Positions 41,824-50,571 of a stretch of DNA of 64,000 nt are shown here, one piece after another. Under the pieces are notes generated by a model that ran no database searches, was not told the DNA's origin, and saw nothing but the letters and a program-made list of their open reading frames with translations. Made by a program: the position numbers and the translations under genes. Where the stretch lies: NCBI RefSeq assembly GCF_900104725.1, contig NZ_LT629758.1:186001-250000 (forward strand), written 5' to 3'. The DNA comes from Actinoplanes derwentensis. GTDB taxonomy: Bacteria > Actinomycetota > Actinomycetes > Mycobacteriales > Micromonosporaceae. Every line of letters begins with the position of its first letter. Within the stretch, counting starts at the first letter, position 1.

Positions 41824-42149
41824 TGACCGACCGGCTCAGTGTGATTTTCGCGGCCCTCGCCGACCCGACGCGCCGCGCCATCCTGGCCCGGCTCGCTGAG
41901 GGTGAGGCCACCGTCACCGAGCTGGCCGAACCGTTCGACATCAGTCTTCCGGCGATCTCCCGTCACCTGAAGGTGCTGGAGAACGCCGGCCTGATCTCCC
42001 GCAGCCGGTCCGCCCAATGGCGGTCCAGCCGCCTCGAAGCCGAACCGCTGCGCGAGGCCACCGCCTGGATGGAGCGGTACCGCCGCTTCTGGGACGACAA
42101 CTTCGCGCGTCTCGACGCCCACCTCAAACGTATGCAGGAGGACCAGTGA
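41823..42149 (+). CDS. ArsR-family regulator (paired with AHSA1 protein)
   Basis: The 108-residue winged-helix repressor shows the ArsR pattern: VIFAALADPTRRAILARLAE, EATVTELAEPFDISLPAISR (recognition helix), HLKVLENAGLISRSRS, and a C-terminal helix EATAWMERYRRFWDDNFARL. There is no CxC metal site, so it is of the non-metal, PadR-like subgroup that is typically found with an AHSA1 gene. GTG 41823 has GGGAGG upstream inside the operator. Its stop overlaps the GTG of the AHSA1 gene (GTGA), so the pair is co-translated and self-regulated. Related ArsR/AHSA1 pairs respond to small hydrophobic ligands. Confidence 0.88.
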   Translation: MTDRLSVIFAALADPTRRAILARLAEGEATVTELAEPFDISLPAISRHLKVLENAGLISRSRSAQWRSSRLEAEPLREATAWMERYRRFWDDNFARLDAHLKRMQEDQ

Positions 42150-42586
42150 CCGACCTCGTCATCACCCGGATCTTCGACGCCCCGCGTCACCTCGTCTACC
42201 GGGCCTTCACCGACCCCGACCAGCTCGCGGCCTGGTTCGGGCCGATCGGCTGGACGGTGCCCCGGGACACCGTCGACATGGACGTCCAAGTCGGCGGCCA
42301 CCAGCGTTTCACCATGATCAACGACGAGGACCCGTCGCAGACCTCACCGGCGAACGGCACCTACGTCGAGGTGATCGAGAACGAACTGCTGGTCGGCGAG
42401 GAGTCGGTGGCCCACATCCCGGCCTTCGGCACCGACGTCATGCGGTTGCGCCTGGAATTCTTCGACGAGGATGGCGGCCGGACCCGGCTCGTGCTCACCC
42501 AGGGCCCATTCCCCGAACAGTGGGCGAGCGGCGCGCGGGAGGGTTGGGGCTCCAGCTTCACCAAACTCGACAAGGTGCTCGCCTGA
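42146..42586 (+). CDS. SRPBCC/AHSA1 family protein
   Basis: The 146-residue protein has the START/SRPBCC fold of Aha1-C-like proteins: DLVITRIFDAPRHLVYRAFT, PDQLAAWFGPIGWTVPRDTV, DVQVGGHQRFTMINDE, RLRLEFFDEDGGRTRLVLTQ, and WASGAREGWGSSFTKLDKVL. The fold forms a hydrophobic pocket that can bind lipids or aromatic ligands. It overlaps the ArsR gene by four bases. It may bind the same ligand the regulator senses. No catalytic residues are evident. Confidence 0.88.
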   Translation: MTDLVITRIFDAPRHLVYRAFTDPDQLAAWFGPIGWTVPRDTVDMDVQVGGHQRFTMINDEDPSQTSPANGTYVEVIENELLVGEESVAHIPAFGTDVMRLRLEFFDEDGGRTRLVLTQGPFPEQWASGAREGWGSSFTKLDKVLA

Positions 42587-42649
42587 GGACAGCGCAGAGC
42601 CCCGGTCGCGGCTTCGGTCTAACGTGGAAGCCCCGCCCTGGAGGACCGC

Positions 42650-43363
42650 ATGCTCGTTCGACCGGCACCGATCCTTGCCCTTCTCACCGTTCTCGTGCTG
42701 CTGGCCGGTTGCGCCCCCACGGCGCCCGGCCGGCAGAGCACCCCGCCCGACCGGGCCGCCGACCCGACCGTCACGATCACCGGCAGCGTCGACCCCGACG
42801 GCACCGACACCCCGGAGGAGTTCGCGAAGGACATGCGGGGATCCCAGATCATCGCCGAGCAGTACTGGGAGCAGCGCCTCGGCGGTTCGTTCCAGGCGAT
42901 CCGGGAGGTCATCCCGTACGAGCAGGATGGTGAAGTGGACTGCGGCGGTCAGCCGCTGCCCCGCAACAACGCGGTCTACTGCTCCGCCGGGGACTTCATC
43001 GCGTACGACGTGAACTGGGCCTTCGCCGCCTTCCAGCAGATCGGTGACGCCTTCGTCTACTACCTGCTCGGCCATGAGTACGCGCACGGCGTCCAGGCCC
43101 GCCTCGGCATACGCAAACAGTTCACCATCGAACAGGAACTGATGGCCGACTGCATGGCCGGGGCGTTCATCGGCGACATGGCCCGTCAGCAGGTCCTCAC
43201 CATGCAGGACGGCGATACGAAGGAACTGGCCGACGGGCTCGCGGCGGTCGGCGACGACCCGGGCCAGCCGTGGTTCGCGCCCGGCTCGCACGGCACGCCC
43301 GAACAGCGGTTCCAGTCGTTCGCCGACGGCTACGAACGGTCCCTGGACGCCTGCGGTCTCTGA
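42650..43363 (+). CDS. Neutral zinc metallopeptidase, lipoprotein
   Basis: The 237-residue protein starts with a lipoprotein signal (hydrophobic core, lipobox LLAGC with Cys near residue 21), so it is anchored outside the membrane. The catalytic zinc motif HEYAH (YYLLGHEYAHGVQARLG) is followed by EQELMADCMAGAFIGDM, which gives the third ligand. This is the Zn_peptidase/YpfJ-like neutral metallopeptidase pattern (PF04228). ATG 42650 has GGAGG at a good distance; TAACGT at 42620-42625 may be the -10 box of its promoter. It lies between the ArsR unit and HAD genes with no obvious partner. Confidence 0.88.
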   Translation: MLVRPAPILALLTVLVLLAGCAPTAPGRQSTPPDRAADPTVTITGSVDPDGTDTPEEFAKDMRGSQIIAEQYWEQRLGGSFQAIREVIPYEQDGEVDCGGQPLPRNNAVYCSAGDFIAYDVNWAFAAFQQIGDAFVYYLLGHEYAHGVQARLGIRKQFTIEQELMADCMAGAFIGDMARQQVLTMQDGDTKELADGLAAVGDDPGQPWFAPGSHGTPEQRFQSFADGYERSLDACGL

Positions 43364-43417
43364 GGGCACCGTCACAAACGGTCGGCGTGCGGCCCGGTCG
43401 CCGCCCAGAATGGGCCG

Positions 43418-44071
43418 GTGAAACCTGCCGCGGTCCTCTTCGACATGGACGGGACACTGGTCGACAGCGAGCGCGTCTGGGGCCTGGCTCTGGCCGAACT
43501 CGCCGTCCACGCCGGTGGCGTCCTCTCCGACCGTGCCCGCCTCGCCATGGTGGGCACCAGCATGGGCACCAGCATGCAGCTCTTCCGTGACGATCTCGGC
43601 CTGCCGGACCGGCCCGAGGAGCCGGACGTGCGATGGCTGACCGAGCGGGTCCGCGCACTGTTCGCCGAGGGGCTGGTCTGGCGACCAGGGGCGATGGAGC
43701 TTCTTGCGGCCGTACGGGCGGCAGGGATCCCGACGGCCCTGGTCACCTCCACGGGGCGCAGCCTCGTCGAAGTGGCGCTGAAGACCCTCGGCCCGGCGAA
43801 CTTCGACGTCGTGGTGTGCGGCGACGAGGTTCAGAGACCCAAACCCGACCCCGAGCCGTACGTGACGGCCGCAGCCCTGCTCGGCGTCCCCATCACCGCC
43901 TGTGTAGCCGTCGAGGACTCACCCAGCGGCGTGGCCAGCGCAGTAGCGGCGGGCGCCCGGGTGCTGGCGGTACCGGCCGAACTGGAGCTGGCCCCCGTCG
44001 ACGGCGTACACCTGCGCACGACCCTGACCGGCGTCGACCCGGTCTTCCTGGCCACCCTGCTGACCGTCTGA
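43418..44071 (+). CDS. HAD-family hydrolase (beta-phosphoglucomutase-like)
   Basis: The 217-residue protein has all HAD motifs: DMDGTLVDSE (nucleophile and acid Asp), TALVTSTGRS (Thr/Ser), KPDPEPY (Lys, motif III), and VAVEDSPSGVASAVAAGA (motif IV). The cap domain is alpha-helical, as in phosphoglycolate phosphatase and beta-phosphoglucomutase relatives. The GTG start has CAGAAT 6 nt upstream, close to the leaderless pattern here. The substrate is unknown. Downstream, a second HAD gene is convergent. Confidence 0.88.
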   Translation: MKPAAVLFDMDGTLVDSERVWGLALAELAVHAGGVLSDRARLAMVGTSMGTSMQLFRDDLGLPDRPEEPDVRWLTERVRALFAEGLVWRPGAMELLAAVRAAGIPTALVTSTGRSLVEVALKTLGPANFDVVVCGDEVQRPKPDPEPYVTAAALLGVPITACVAVEDSPSGVASAVAAGARVLAVPAELELAPVDGVHLRTTLTGVDPVFLATLLTV

Positions 44072-44103
44072 CCCCGACCGGTCACGGCCTGGACGGGCTC
44101 GCG

Positions 44104-44739
44104 TCAGGAAGTGGGGACGAGGCGCAGCGCGGTGACGATGTCCTCGGCGACGTGTGCGGGCTGGTAGCCGGACTCGGTCCATCGGCGGCCGTTGGCGACC
44201 CAGATACTGGTCAGCCCCAGACCCGCAGCGCCGGCGATGTCGGCGTGGGCGCTGTCACCGATCATCCAGGCGCCGTCCAGAGAAGCTCCGACCGTTGCCG
44301 CGGCAGCGCGGAAGATCTCCGGTTCGGGCTTGCGGTGGCCGGCCTGTTCGGAGATCACCCAACCGTCCACGAGCCGGTCCAGCCCGGTGTTGACGATCTT
44401 CGCCCGCTGCTGGGCGGTGCGACCATTCGTGACGATGACCGTGGTCCAGCCGGTCAATCGCCGCAGCTCGTCGGCGACCTGCGGGGCGAGGACCACCCGA
44501 TTCGCGGCACCGGTGTCCAGGAGCCCCCGGATCGCGGTCGACGAGACATGCGGGAAACGGGCGTTCATCGCGGCAGCGACCGCAGCCCGCGAGGTGAAGC
44601 CCCCGCCGTCGGCCGCCATCACCCAAGGCAGATCCCCGGCGGGCAGACCGCGCTCATCCAGGAACCCGGCCACGGCGTCACCGAAGGCCGCATCCCGGTC
44701 GATCAGCGTGTTGTCCAGATCCATCAGCAGCAGTCCCAC
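44104..44739 (-). CDS. HAD-family hydrolase
   Basis: The 211-residue protein shows HAD motif I DLDNTLIDRD, motif II TVIVTNGRT, motif III with KPEPEIF, and motif IV AWMIGDSAHADIAGAAGLGL. A helical cap lies between motif I and II. It is similar in type to the neighbouring HAD gene but clearly not a recent duplicate. The convergent arrangement leaves a 32-bp gap. The start is GTG 44739, with CAGACT 6 nt before it on the minus strand. The substrate is not known. Confidence 0.88.
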   Translation of the reverse strand: MGLLLMDLDNTLIDRDAAFGDAVAGFLDERGLPAGDLPWVMAADGGGFTSRAAVAAAMNARFPHVSSTAIRGLLDTGAANRVVLAPQVADELRRLTGWTTVIVTNGRTAQQRAKIVNTGLDRLVDGWVISEQAGHRKPEPEIFRAAAATVGASLDGAWMIGDSAHADIAGAAGLGLTSIWVANGRRWTESGYQPAHVAEDIVTALRLVPTS

Positions 44740-44827
44740 AAGCCCAGTCTGGCGGGTCGAGCCTGGCCGAGGGGATCCCGGGCCTTGATGAAGGGGCGGG
44801 CGGTTCCGGCTTTCGCCCGGTCGGTGG

Positions 44828-45637
44828 TCAGTGTTGCGGGCGGACCAGGCCGGTCTCGTAGGCCAGGATCACGGCCTGGGTGCGATCCCGGAGACGTAGT
44901 TTGGTGAGGACGTGGCCGACATGCGTCTTCACCGTGGTCTCGCTGACACCCAGGGCTTCGGCTATCTCACTGTTGCTGCGGCCTCGTGCGACGTGGACCA
45001 GAACCTCGCGTTCACGGCCGGTGAGCGGGGCCAGACGAGACAGAGCGTTCGTGTCCGGCACTGCGGAAAGCGCGGTGGCCAGCCGGTCCAGCACCCGGGC
45101 GAGCACCTGCGGGGCGATGACCGCGCCACCGGAGGCGACGGCGTGAACGGCTGCCACCAGTTCGTCCGGTGGGGAATCCCTGCAGAGGTAACCGGCGGCA
45201 CCGGCCGACACCGCGGCGACCACCTCGTCATCGGTGTCGGCGCTGCTCAGGACCAGCACCCGAACCGCGAGCCGAGCCTCGGCGATCGCCCTGGTGACGG
45301 CCAGACCGTCCATCCGGGGCAGGGCCACATCGGTGATCAGTACGTCCGGCAGCAACCGCCGGGCCAGATCGACCGCCTCCACGCCATCACCGGCCTCCCC
45401 GGCGACGACGATCTCCCGCCGTCCGCCGACCGGGCTGTCCGCTTCCCCGGTGGTGGCATTCTGCTGGTTGTTCACCTGATCGCCGGTTTCGTCGGGGAGT
45501 GGGAACGCCCGGCGATCGGCTGTCCGGACACCGCGGGGGTGAGCCGGTGACCGGTGACCCTCGGTGAGTACCGCCCGCAGGCCGGCCCGTTGCAGGGGCG
45601 TGGCATCCGCGATCAGAACCCGCAGCGGCCCTGTCAT
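44828..45637 (-). CDS. Orphan LuxR/NarL response regulator with insertion in the receiver domain
   Basis: The C-terminal part is normal: [20 protein letters not shown], then [18 protein letters not shown] (LuxR DNA-binding helices). The receiver starts with [20 protein letters not shown], lacking the usual second acidic residue of the DD pair. About 48 residues of polar low-complexity sequence are then inserted before the next strand, [19 protein letters not shown]. The phospho-acceptor region [15 protein letters not shown] and VLVLSSADT are present. So the receiver is altered and may not be phosphorylated in the usual way. No kinase gene is adjacent. At 269 residues it is longer than the usual ~215. 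A start at ATG 45637 includes the complete first strand. Confidence 0.82.
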   Translation of the reverse strand: MTGPLRVLIADATPLQRAGLRAVLTEGHRSPAHPRGVRTADRRAFPLPDETGDQVNNQQNATTGEADSPVGGRREIVVAGEAGDGVEAVDLARRLLPDVLITDVALPRMDGLAVTRAIAEARLAVRVLVLSSADTDDEVVAAVSAGAAGYLCRDSPPDELVAAVHAVASGGAVIAPQVLARVLDRLATALSAVPDTNALSRLAPLTGREREVLVHVARGRSNSEIAEALGVSETTVKTHVGHVLTKLRLRDRTQAVILAYETGLVRPQH

Positions 45638-45854
45638 CGGGTGCTGCCTGAGAAGCGATCAGTTGGCGATGGTCCATGAACCGCCGACACTGCGGCACCA
45701 GGATTCCGTCGGACGCGGTGAGTGACCGCCGGAGTGCTCATAATGCCGCATATTCCCATATCTTTACCCATACGGGACGGTCTTCCGGTACGTAGCAAGG
45801 GCGGCGGACAGGACGCCCCCACCGAGGGAGCGGACAGTCGGTGGCCGGGTGGGG

Positions 45855-47357
45855 TCAGCCAAGGGGGTCGTCCCGGAGGAGGGTGCCGGGACGGGCTGGT
45901 TCGGTATCGGGGGTGAACGGGGCGATGGTGATCGTCTGGGGGTAGGGGGGTGGGGTGCCGCCGAACTCGGGGCACCGGGACTGGTGGCTGCACCAGCCGC
46001 ACAGGCGGCTCGGCTTCGGGCGGAAGTCCTCGTTCTGCTTCGCTCGTTCGATGGCCTGGGAGAGGGCCAGCAGGGTGCGCTCGAAACGCTCCAGCTCGCC
46101 CTGGTCGGGGCTGTAGTCGAGGGCCTCGGCGTCCTTCAGGTAGAGCAGTCGCAGGGCGCGGGGGACCACGCCGCGGGTGCGCCACAGGACGAGGGCGTAG
46201 AACTTCAGCTGGAACAAGGCCCGGCCCTCGAACGCCTCTCGAGGGGCGCCTCCGGTCTTGTAGTCGACCACCCGGAGGTCTCCGGCGGGGGAGATGTCGA
46301 GGCGGTCGATGTAGCCGCGCAGCAGCAGTTCGCCGTCGCCGATCATCGTGGAGATCAGGGTCTCCCGCTCGGCGGGCTCCAGGCGGCGCGGGTCCTCCAC
46401 CGCGAAATAGCCGCCCAGCAGGTCACGGGCGCTCGTCAGGAACGCGGCGATCCGGGCTGCCTCGGCCTCACCGTCGGGAATGTCGATCAGCGTGGCCTGG
46501 CCGGTCGCGTCGGCCTCCGCGGCGTCGGCCGCCGGATCGCGGACCAGCTCACCGCCAGCGGGGGCGTTGTCCGCGCCGGTGCCGGAAAGCGGGACGCTGG
46601 AGGGCGAGGTGTCGGCAGAAGCGGTCCGGGACGGCGACATGCTGGGAGACGAAGCGTCGGCGATGGGCAGGCCGGAGGGCGATACGTCAGCGGCGGAGAC
46701 GCTGAGAGGTGAGGTGTCGGCCGGGGGCGGGCCGGTGACGGCTGGGCCGGTGGCCGGGGAAGTGCCGTCGGTGGTGCGGGCGCGGGGGGACGGGGCCGGG
46801 CGGCCCCGGGGTGTTGGCTCGGTGGCGAACAGGCCGGACAGGCCGGGCTCCTCGACGAGCAGGCGCTCCCAGGAGGGGGTGACCAGGGCGACGGCTGCCT
46901 CCGGGGTGCGGTCGGCGGCGGGCAGGTCGAAGAGCCGCTCCAGGACGGCATGGACCAGCGTGCCGCGGACCTGGTCGGCTGACGGGATTTCGGGCAGCTT
47001 GTCGATGCTGCGGAAACGGAACAGCAACGGGCAGGTCTTGAAGTCGGCGGCCCGGGACGGCGACAGCGACGGGCCGGACGGTGCCTCGGGCCGCGGCCCA
47101 CGTCCGGCGGGAGCGGTCGCGGCGCCGGTGACGGCCTGGCCTGAGCCGGGGACCGGGGGGAGCGCCTGGGCTGAGCCGGAAGGCGCGGGGGTGAGCTGGG
47201 CCGAGGTGGAAGGCGCGGGGGTGGGCTGGGCTGGGGCGGAGGGGGTCTCGGGTGCGGCAGTGGCGGCCGGGCCCGGAACGGGGGCGGTGGCCGCCGGGTC
47301 GGCGGGCTGCGGGGGCGGAGACACCGGCTGAGCCGCCGTGGGGGAGAGCGCCGTCAT
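45855..47357 (-). CDS. RecB/Cas4-like PD-(D/E)XK nuclease with Fe-S cluster
   Basis: The conserved domain is split by low-complexity inserts. The core is PSRAADFKTCPLLFRFRSID, TLVHAVLERLFDLP, RGYIDRLDISPAGDLRVVDY with the Asp and KTG of the PD-(D/E)xK site, and then CGWCSHQSRCPEF, whose cysteines with an earlier one (TCPLLF) form a [4Fe-4S] cluster. That is the AddB/Cas4-type RecB nuclease family. The first ~110 residues are Ala/Pro-rich, and another ~110-residue Ser/Pro/Thr-rich insert lies near 200-300, which is unusual. ATG 47357 is chosen because TAGCCT lies 7 nt upstream on the minus strand. It is divergent from the M50 protease. The domain is normally placed next to TrmI and ARC in actinobacteria. 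Confidence 0.82.
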   Translation of the reverse strand: MTALSPTAAQPVSPPPQPADPAATAPVPGPAATAAPETPSAPAQPTPAPSTSAQLTPAPSGSAQALPPVPGSGQAVTGAATAPAGRGPRPEAPSGPSLSPSRAADFKTCPLLFRFRSIDKLPEIPSADQVRGTLVHAVLERLFDLPAADRTPEAAVALVTPSWERLLVEEPGLSGLFATEPTPRGRPAPSPRARTTDGTSPATGPAVTGPPPADTSPLSVSAADVSPSGLPIADASSPSMSPSRTASADTSPSSVPLSGTGADNAPAGGELVRDPAADAAEADATGQATLIDIPDGEAEAARIAAFLTSARDLLGGYFAVEDPRRLEPAERETLISTMIGDGELLLRGYIDRLDISPAGDLRVVDYKTGGAPREAFEGRALFQLKFYALVLWRTRGVVPRALRLLYLKDAEALDYSPDQGELERFERTLLALSQAIERAKQNEDFRPKPSRLCGWCSHQSRCPEFGGTPPPYPQTITIAPFTPDTEPARPGTLLRDDPLG

Positions 47358-47364
47358 GGGAAAG

Positions 47365-47370
47365 AGGCTA
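47365..47370 (-). promoter_or_regulatory. -10 box TAGCCT of the RecB-like gene (leaderless)
   Basis: TAGCCT on the minus strand lies 7 nt before ATG 47357. Confidence 0.55.
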
Positions 47371-47421
47371 GGCCAGGGGTATGACGAAAAACGCGGGGTG
47401 GGTCCCGCGCCCGGTGGTCCG

Positions 47422-47427
47422 TAGCAT
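47422..47427 (+). promoter_or_regulatory. -10 box TAGCAT of the M50 protease gene (leaderless)
   Basis: TAGCAT lies 7 nt before GTG 47435, which I therefore take as the start. Confidence 0.5.
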
Positions 47428-47434
47428 CGAACGT

Positions 47435-48586
47435 GTGGACGACAGCCGGGCGATGACGCCGCTGCCACCGGGGCGGGGGCGGCCGGTGGGGCGGGTCGCG
47501 GGCATTCCGGTGTATGCGAGCGCGTCGATGCTGCTGCTCGCGGTGCTGGTCACGATCGTGTACGGCGACTACGCCCGGGAGGAGCTGGGCCTGGCGCAGC
47601 CGTGGGCGTACCTGCTGGGATCGGGTTTTGTGGTGTGTCTGATCGGTTCGGTGTTGTTGCACGAGCTGGGGCACGCGCTGATCGCCCGCCGGTTCGGCAT
47701 CGGGGTGCGCCGGATCACTCTGGAGTTGCTGAGCGGGTGGACGGAGATGGACCGGGACGCGCCGACGCCGCGGGTGGACGCGCTGGTGTCGCTGGCGGGG
47801 CCAGCGGTCTCGCTGCTGCTGGGCGGGGCGGCCACGGCGGTGATGCTGGTGCTGCCGGAGCGGGCGCTGACTCGGGAGGTGGCGTTCCAGTTGGCGTTGA
47901 GCAACGTGCTGGTGGCGTTCTTCAACGTGTTGCCGGGGCTGCCGCTGGACGGTGGCCGGGCGTTGCGGGCGCTGTTGTGGGCGGTGCTGCGGGACCGGAA
48001 CCGGGCTACCGTGGTGGCCGGCTGGGCGGGCCGGGGGCTGGCGGTGGTCACCGCGGCGGTGGTGCTGCTCCTGCAGCAGCTGGGTGTCGTCACCATGTTG
48101 GGGCTGATCTTCGTGCTGCTGGTGGTGCTGACCCTGTGGCAGGGCGCGGGGCAGTCGATCCGGCTGGGCCGGATGACCGGGCGTTTCCCACTGATCGATC
48201 TCGGCGCGCTGGCCCGGCCGCTGTTGACGGTGCCGGCCGGCACGCCGTTGGGGGAGGCGCAGCGGCGCCGGGCGCAGGATCCGCGGCCGGACGTGGTGCT
48301 GGCGGTCGCCGACGCGGCGGGTAGCCTCACGGCACTGGTCGATCCGGTCGCCGCCGAGCGGGTGCCGGTCGGCCGGCGTCCCTGGGTGAGTGTGGAGAGC
48401 GTGGCCCGGTCCCGTGACGCGCTGACCGTGCTGCCTCTCGGGCTGACCGGTGAGCAGGTGGTCCGGGCGCTGCAGGCGCACCCGGGTGTGCAGTACCTGG
48501 TGACCGCAGGCGAGGATGTCGTGGGCGTCCTGCGGGTCGCCGACGTGGCCGCCGTGCTGGAACCCCGGCGCGCGAGCCGGAATTAG
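47435..48586 (+). CDS. Site-2 protease family (M50) membrane metalloprotease
   Basis: The 383-residue integral membrane protein carries the zinc motif HELGH (LLHELGHALIARRFGIGV), and NVLPGLPLDGGRALRALLW supplies the third ligand (LDGG). About six hydrophobic segments are seen. The C-terminal ~120 residues form a CBS-like domain pair (VPVGRRPWVSVESVARSRDA, then VVGVLRVADVAAVLEPRR). Such SpoIVFB-type proteases cut membrane-bound regulators. The GTG start is preferred over an earlier ATG because of the leaderless -10 box. It lies 21 nt before trmI, so may be co-transcribed. The substrate is unknown. Confidence 0.88.
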   Translation: MDDSRAMTPLPPGRGRPVGRVAGIPVYASASMLLLAVLVTIVYGDYAREELGLAQPWAYLLGSGFVVCLIGSVLLHELGHALIARRFGIGVRRITLELLSGWTEMDRDAPTPRVDALVSLAGPAVSLLLGGAATAVMLVLPERALTREVAFQLALSNVLVAFFNVLPGLPLDGGRALRALLWAVLRDRNRATVVAGWAGRGLAVVTAAVVLLLQQLGVVTMLGLIFVLLVVLTLWQGAGQSIRLGRMTGRFPLIDLGALARPLLTVPAGTPLGEAQRRRAQDPRPDVVLAVADAAGSLTALVDPVAAERVPVGRRPWVSVESVARSRDALTVLPLGLTGEQVVRALQAHPGVQYLVTAGEDVVGVLRVADVAAVLEPRRASRN

Positions 48587-49579
<993 letters not shown>

Positions 49580-49642
49580 CGCTCGCCTCTGGGTTCCGGT
49601 AGGTTCCCTCGAGGGTCAGCGATCGGAGACAGGAGTGGCGCG

Positions 49643-50233
49643 ATGAGTTCTCCGCCGTTCGGCGGCAGCAACGAGATGCCGGCGGTCTTCCCGGACTGGT
49701 CGCCCTATCCGGATCTGGACTCGGCGGCCCGTGCCTACCTGCGTGATCCGGAGGTTGCTCTGGAGGCGCTGTTCGGGGTGTTGCGCGGGGCCTCGGTGCT
49801 GTGTTTCACCCTGGAGCGGTTCGTCAACGAGGTGAACGGGGTGTGGCAGGAGGTCGTCGTCTGTGACGGCAGCCGCCTGGTGCTCTGGCATGGCGAGGAC
49901 GTGGCGCCCGGTGACGGTCCGGTCGGTGCGATGACCTCGTCGTTGCGGGTGGTGCCGTTGTCCACGGTGACCGAGGTGGGCTGCCGGCGGCGGCTCACCC
50001 GCACCCCGAACGGGCAGGCCCGGGTCGACAGCATCGACGTCTACCTGCTGCTCAGTTCGGTCGACGACGCGGTGCCGCCGCCCGGTGTGGGCGAGGAGGA
50101 GGGCCGGGCGCCGCTGCGGCACGACGCGCTGCGGTTCGGCAAGACCCTCGACGACGGCGGTCCGGGACAGATCGCCCGTCTGGAGGAGTTCTCCCGGGTG
50201 GTGGCGTCTCTGGTGGGCCGTCCCACCCTCTGA
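49643..50233 (+). CDS. Conserved hypothetical protein upstream of the proteasome ATPase
   Basis: The 196-residue protein has no Cys motif or membrane segment. It looks alpha/beta: [20 protein letters not shown] at the start, [20 protein letters not shown], a beta stretch [30 protein letters not shown], and a final helix [18 protein letters not shown] gene of this size is often present between trmI and arc in actinobacteria (DUF5998 in streptomycetes), and it may be a distant relative, but I cannot show that. ATG 49643 has CAGGAG at 9 nt. It is likely co-transcribed with trmI. The function is unknown. Confidence 0.65.
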   Translation: MSSPPFGGSNEMPAVFPDWSPYPDLDSAARAYLRDPEVALEALFGVLRGASVLCFTLERFVNEVNGVWQEVVVCDGSRLVLWHGEDVAPGDGPVGAMTSSLRVVPLSTVTEVGCRRRLTRTPNGQARVDSIDVYLLLSSVDDAVPPPGVGEEEGRAPLRHDALRFGKTLDDGGPGQIARLEEFSRVVASLVGRPTL

Positions 50234-50571
50234 GCTCACTCCGATTCACTCCGAGTACTTCCGGCCGACTCGCCCGTGTGGTCTTTCGCATAGGCGGGCC
50301 GGCCGGTGGCCGTTCGGCCCGGCTCCAGCTCTCCGAAAGAACCGGCGCAGTGGTCGCCGTCGATGCGTTTGCGCAGCTCACCAGTGTCAGTGCTGACGCC
50401 CGCCTCGCACAACCCGCCAGGACCGCCAGGGCCCGAACTCTGTCCGACCGGCTCATCGGTGGTCGCACCAATCGATCAAGAGTCGGTGACGAGGGTGTTG
50501 CATGGGTCGAAAACCGCTTCGCAACGGTTAGTGTTATCCCAAGACGTTCGAGCCCCCCGGGGAGGTGGGAC
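50234..50571. other. Promoter region of arc
   Basis: No gene is supported in these 338 bases, although an open frame runs through into arc. A short inverted repeat (50512-50529) and TTAGTGTTATC just after it look like a promoter and operator, about 40 nt before the arc start. Confidence 0.5.
50512..50529 (+). promoter_or_regulatory. Inverted repeat in the arc promoter
   Basis: AACCG (50512-50516) and CGGTT (50525-50529) are mirror arms with an 8-nt spacer, directly followed by TAGTGT, a possible -10 box. Binding protein unknown. Confidence 0.35.
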
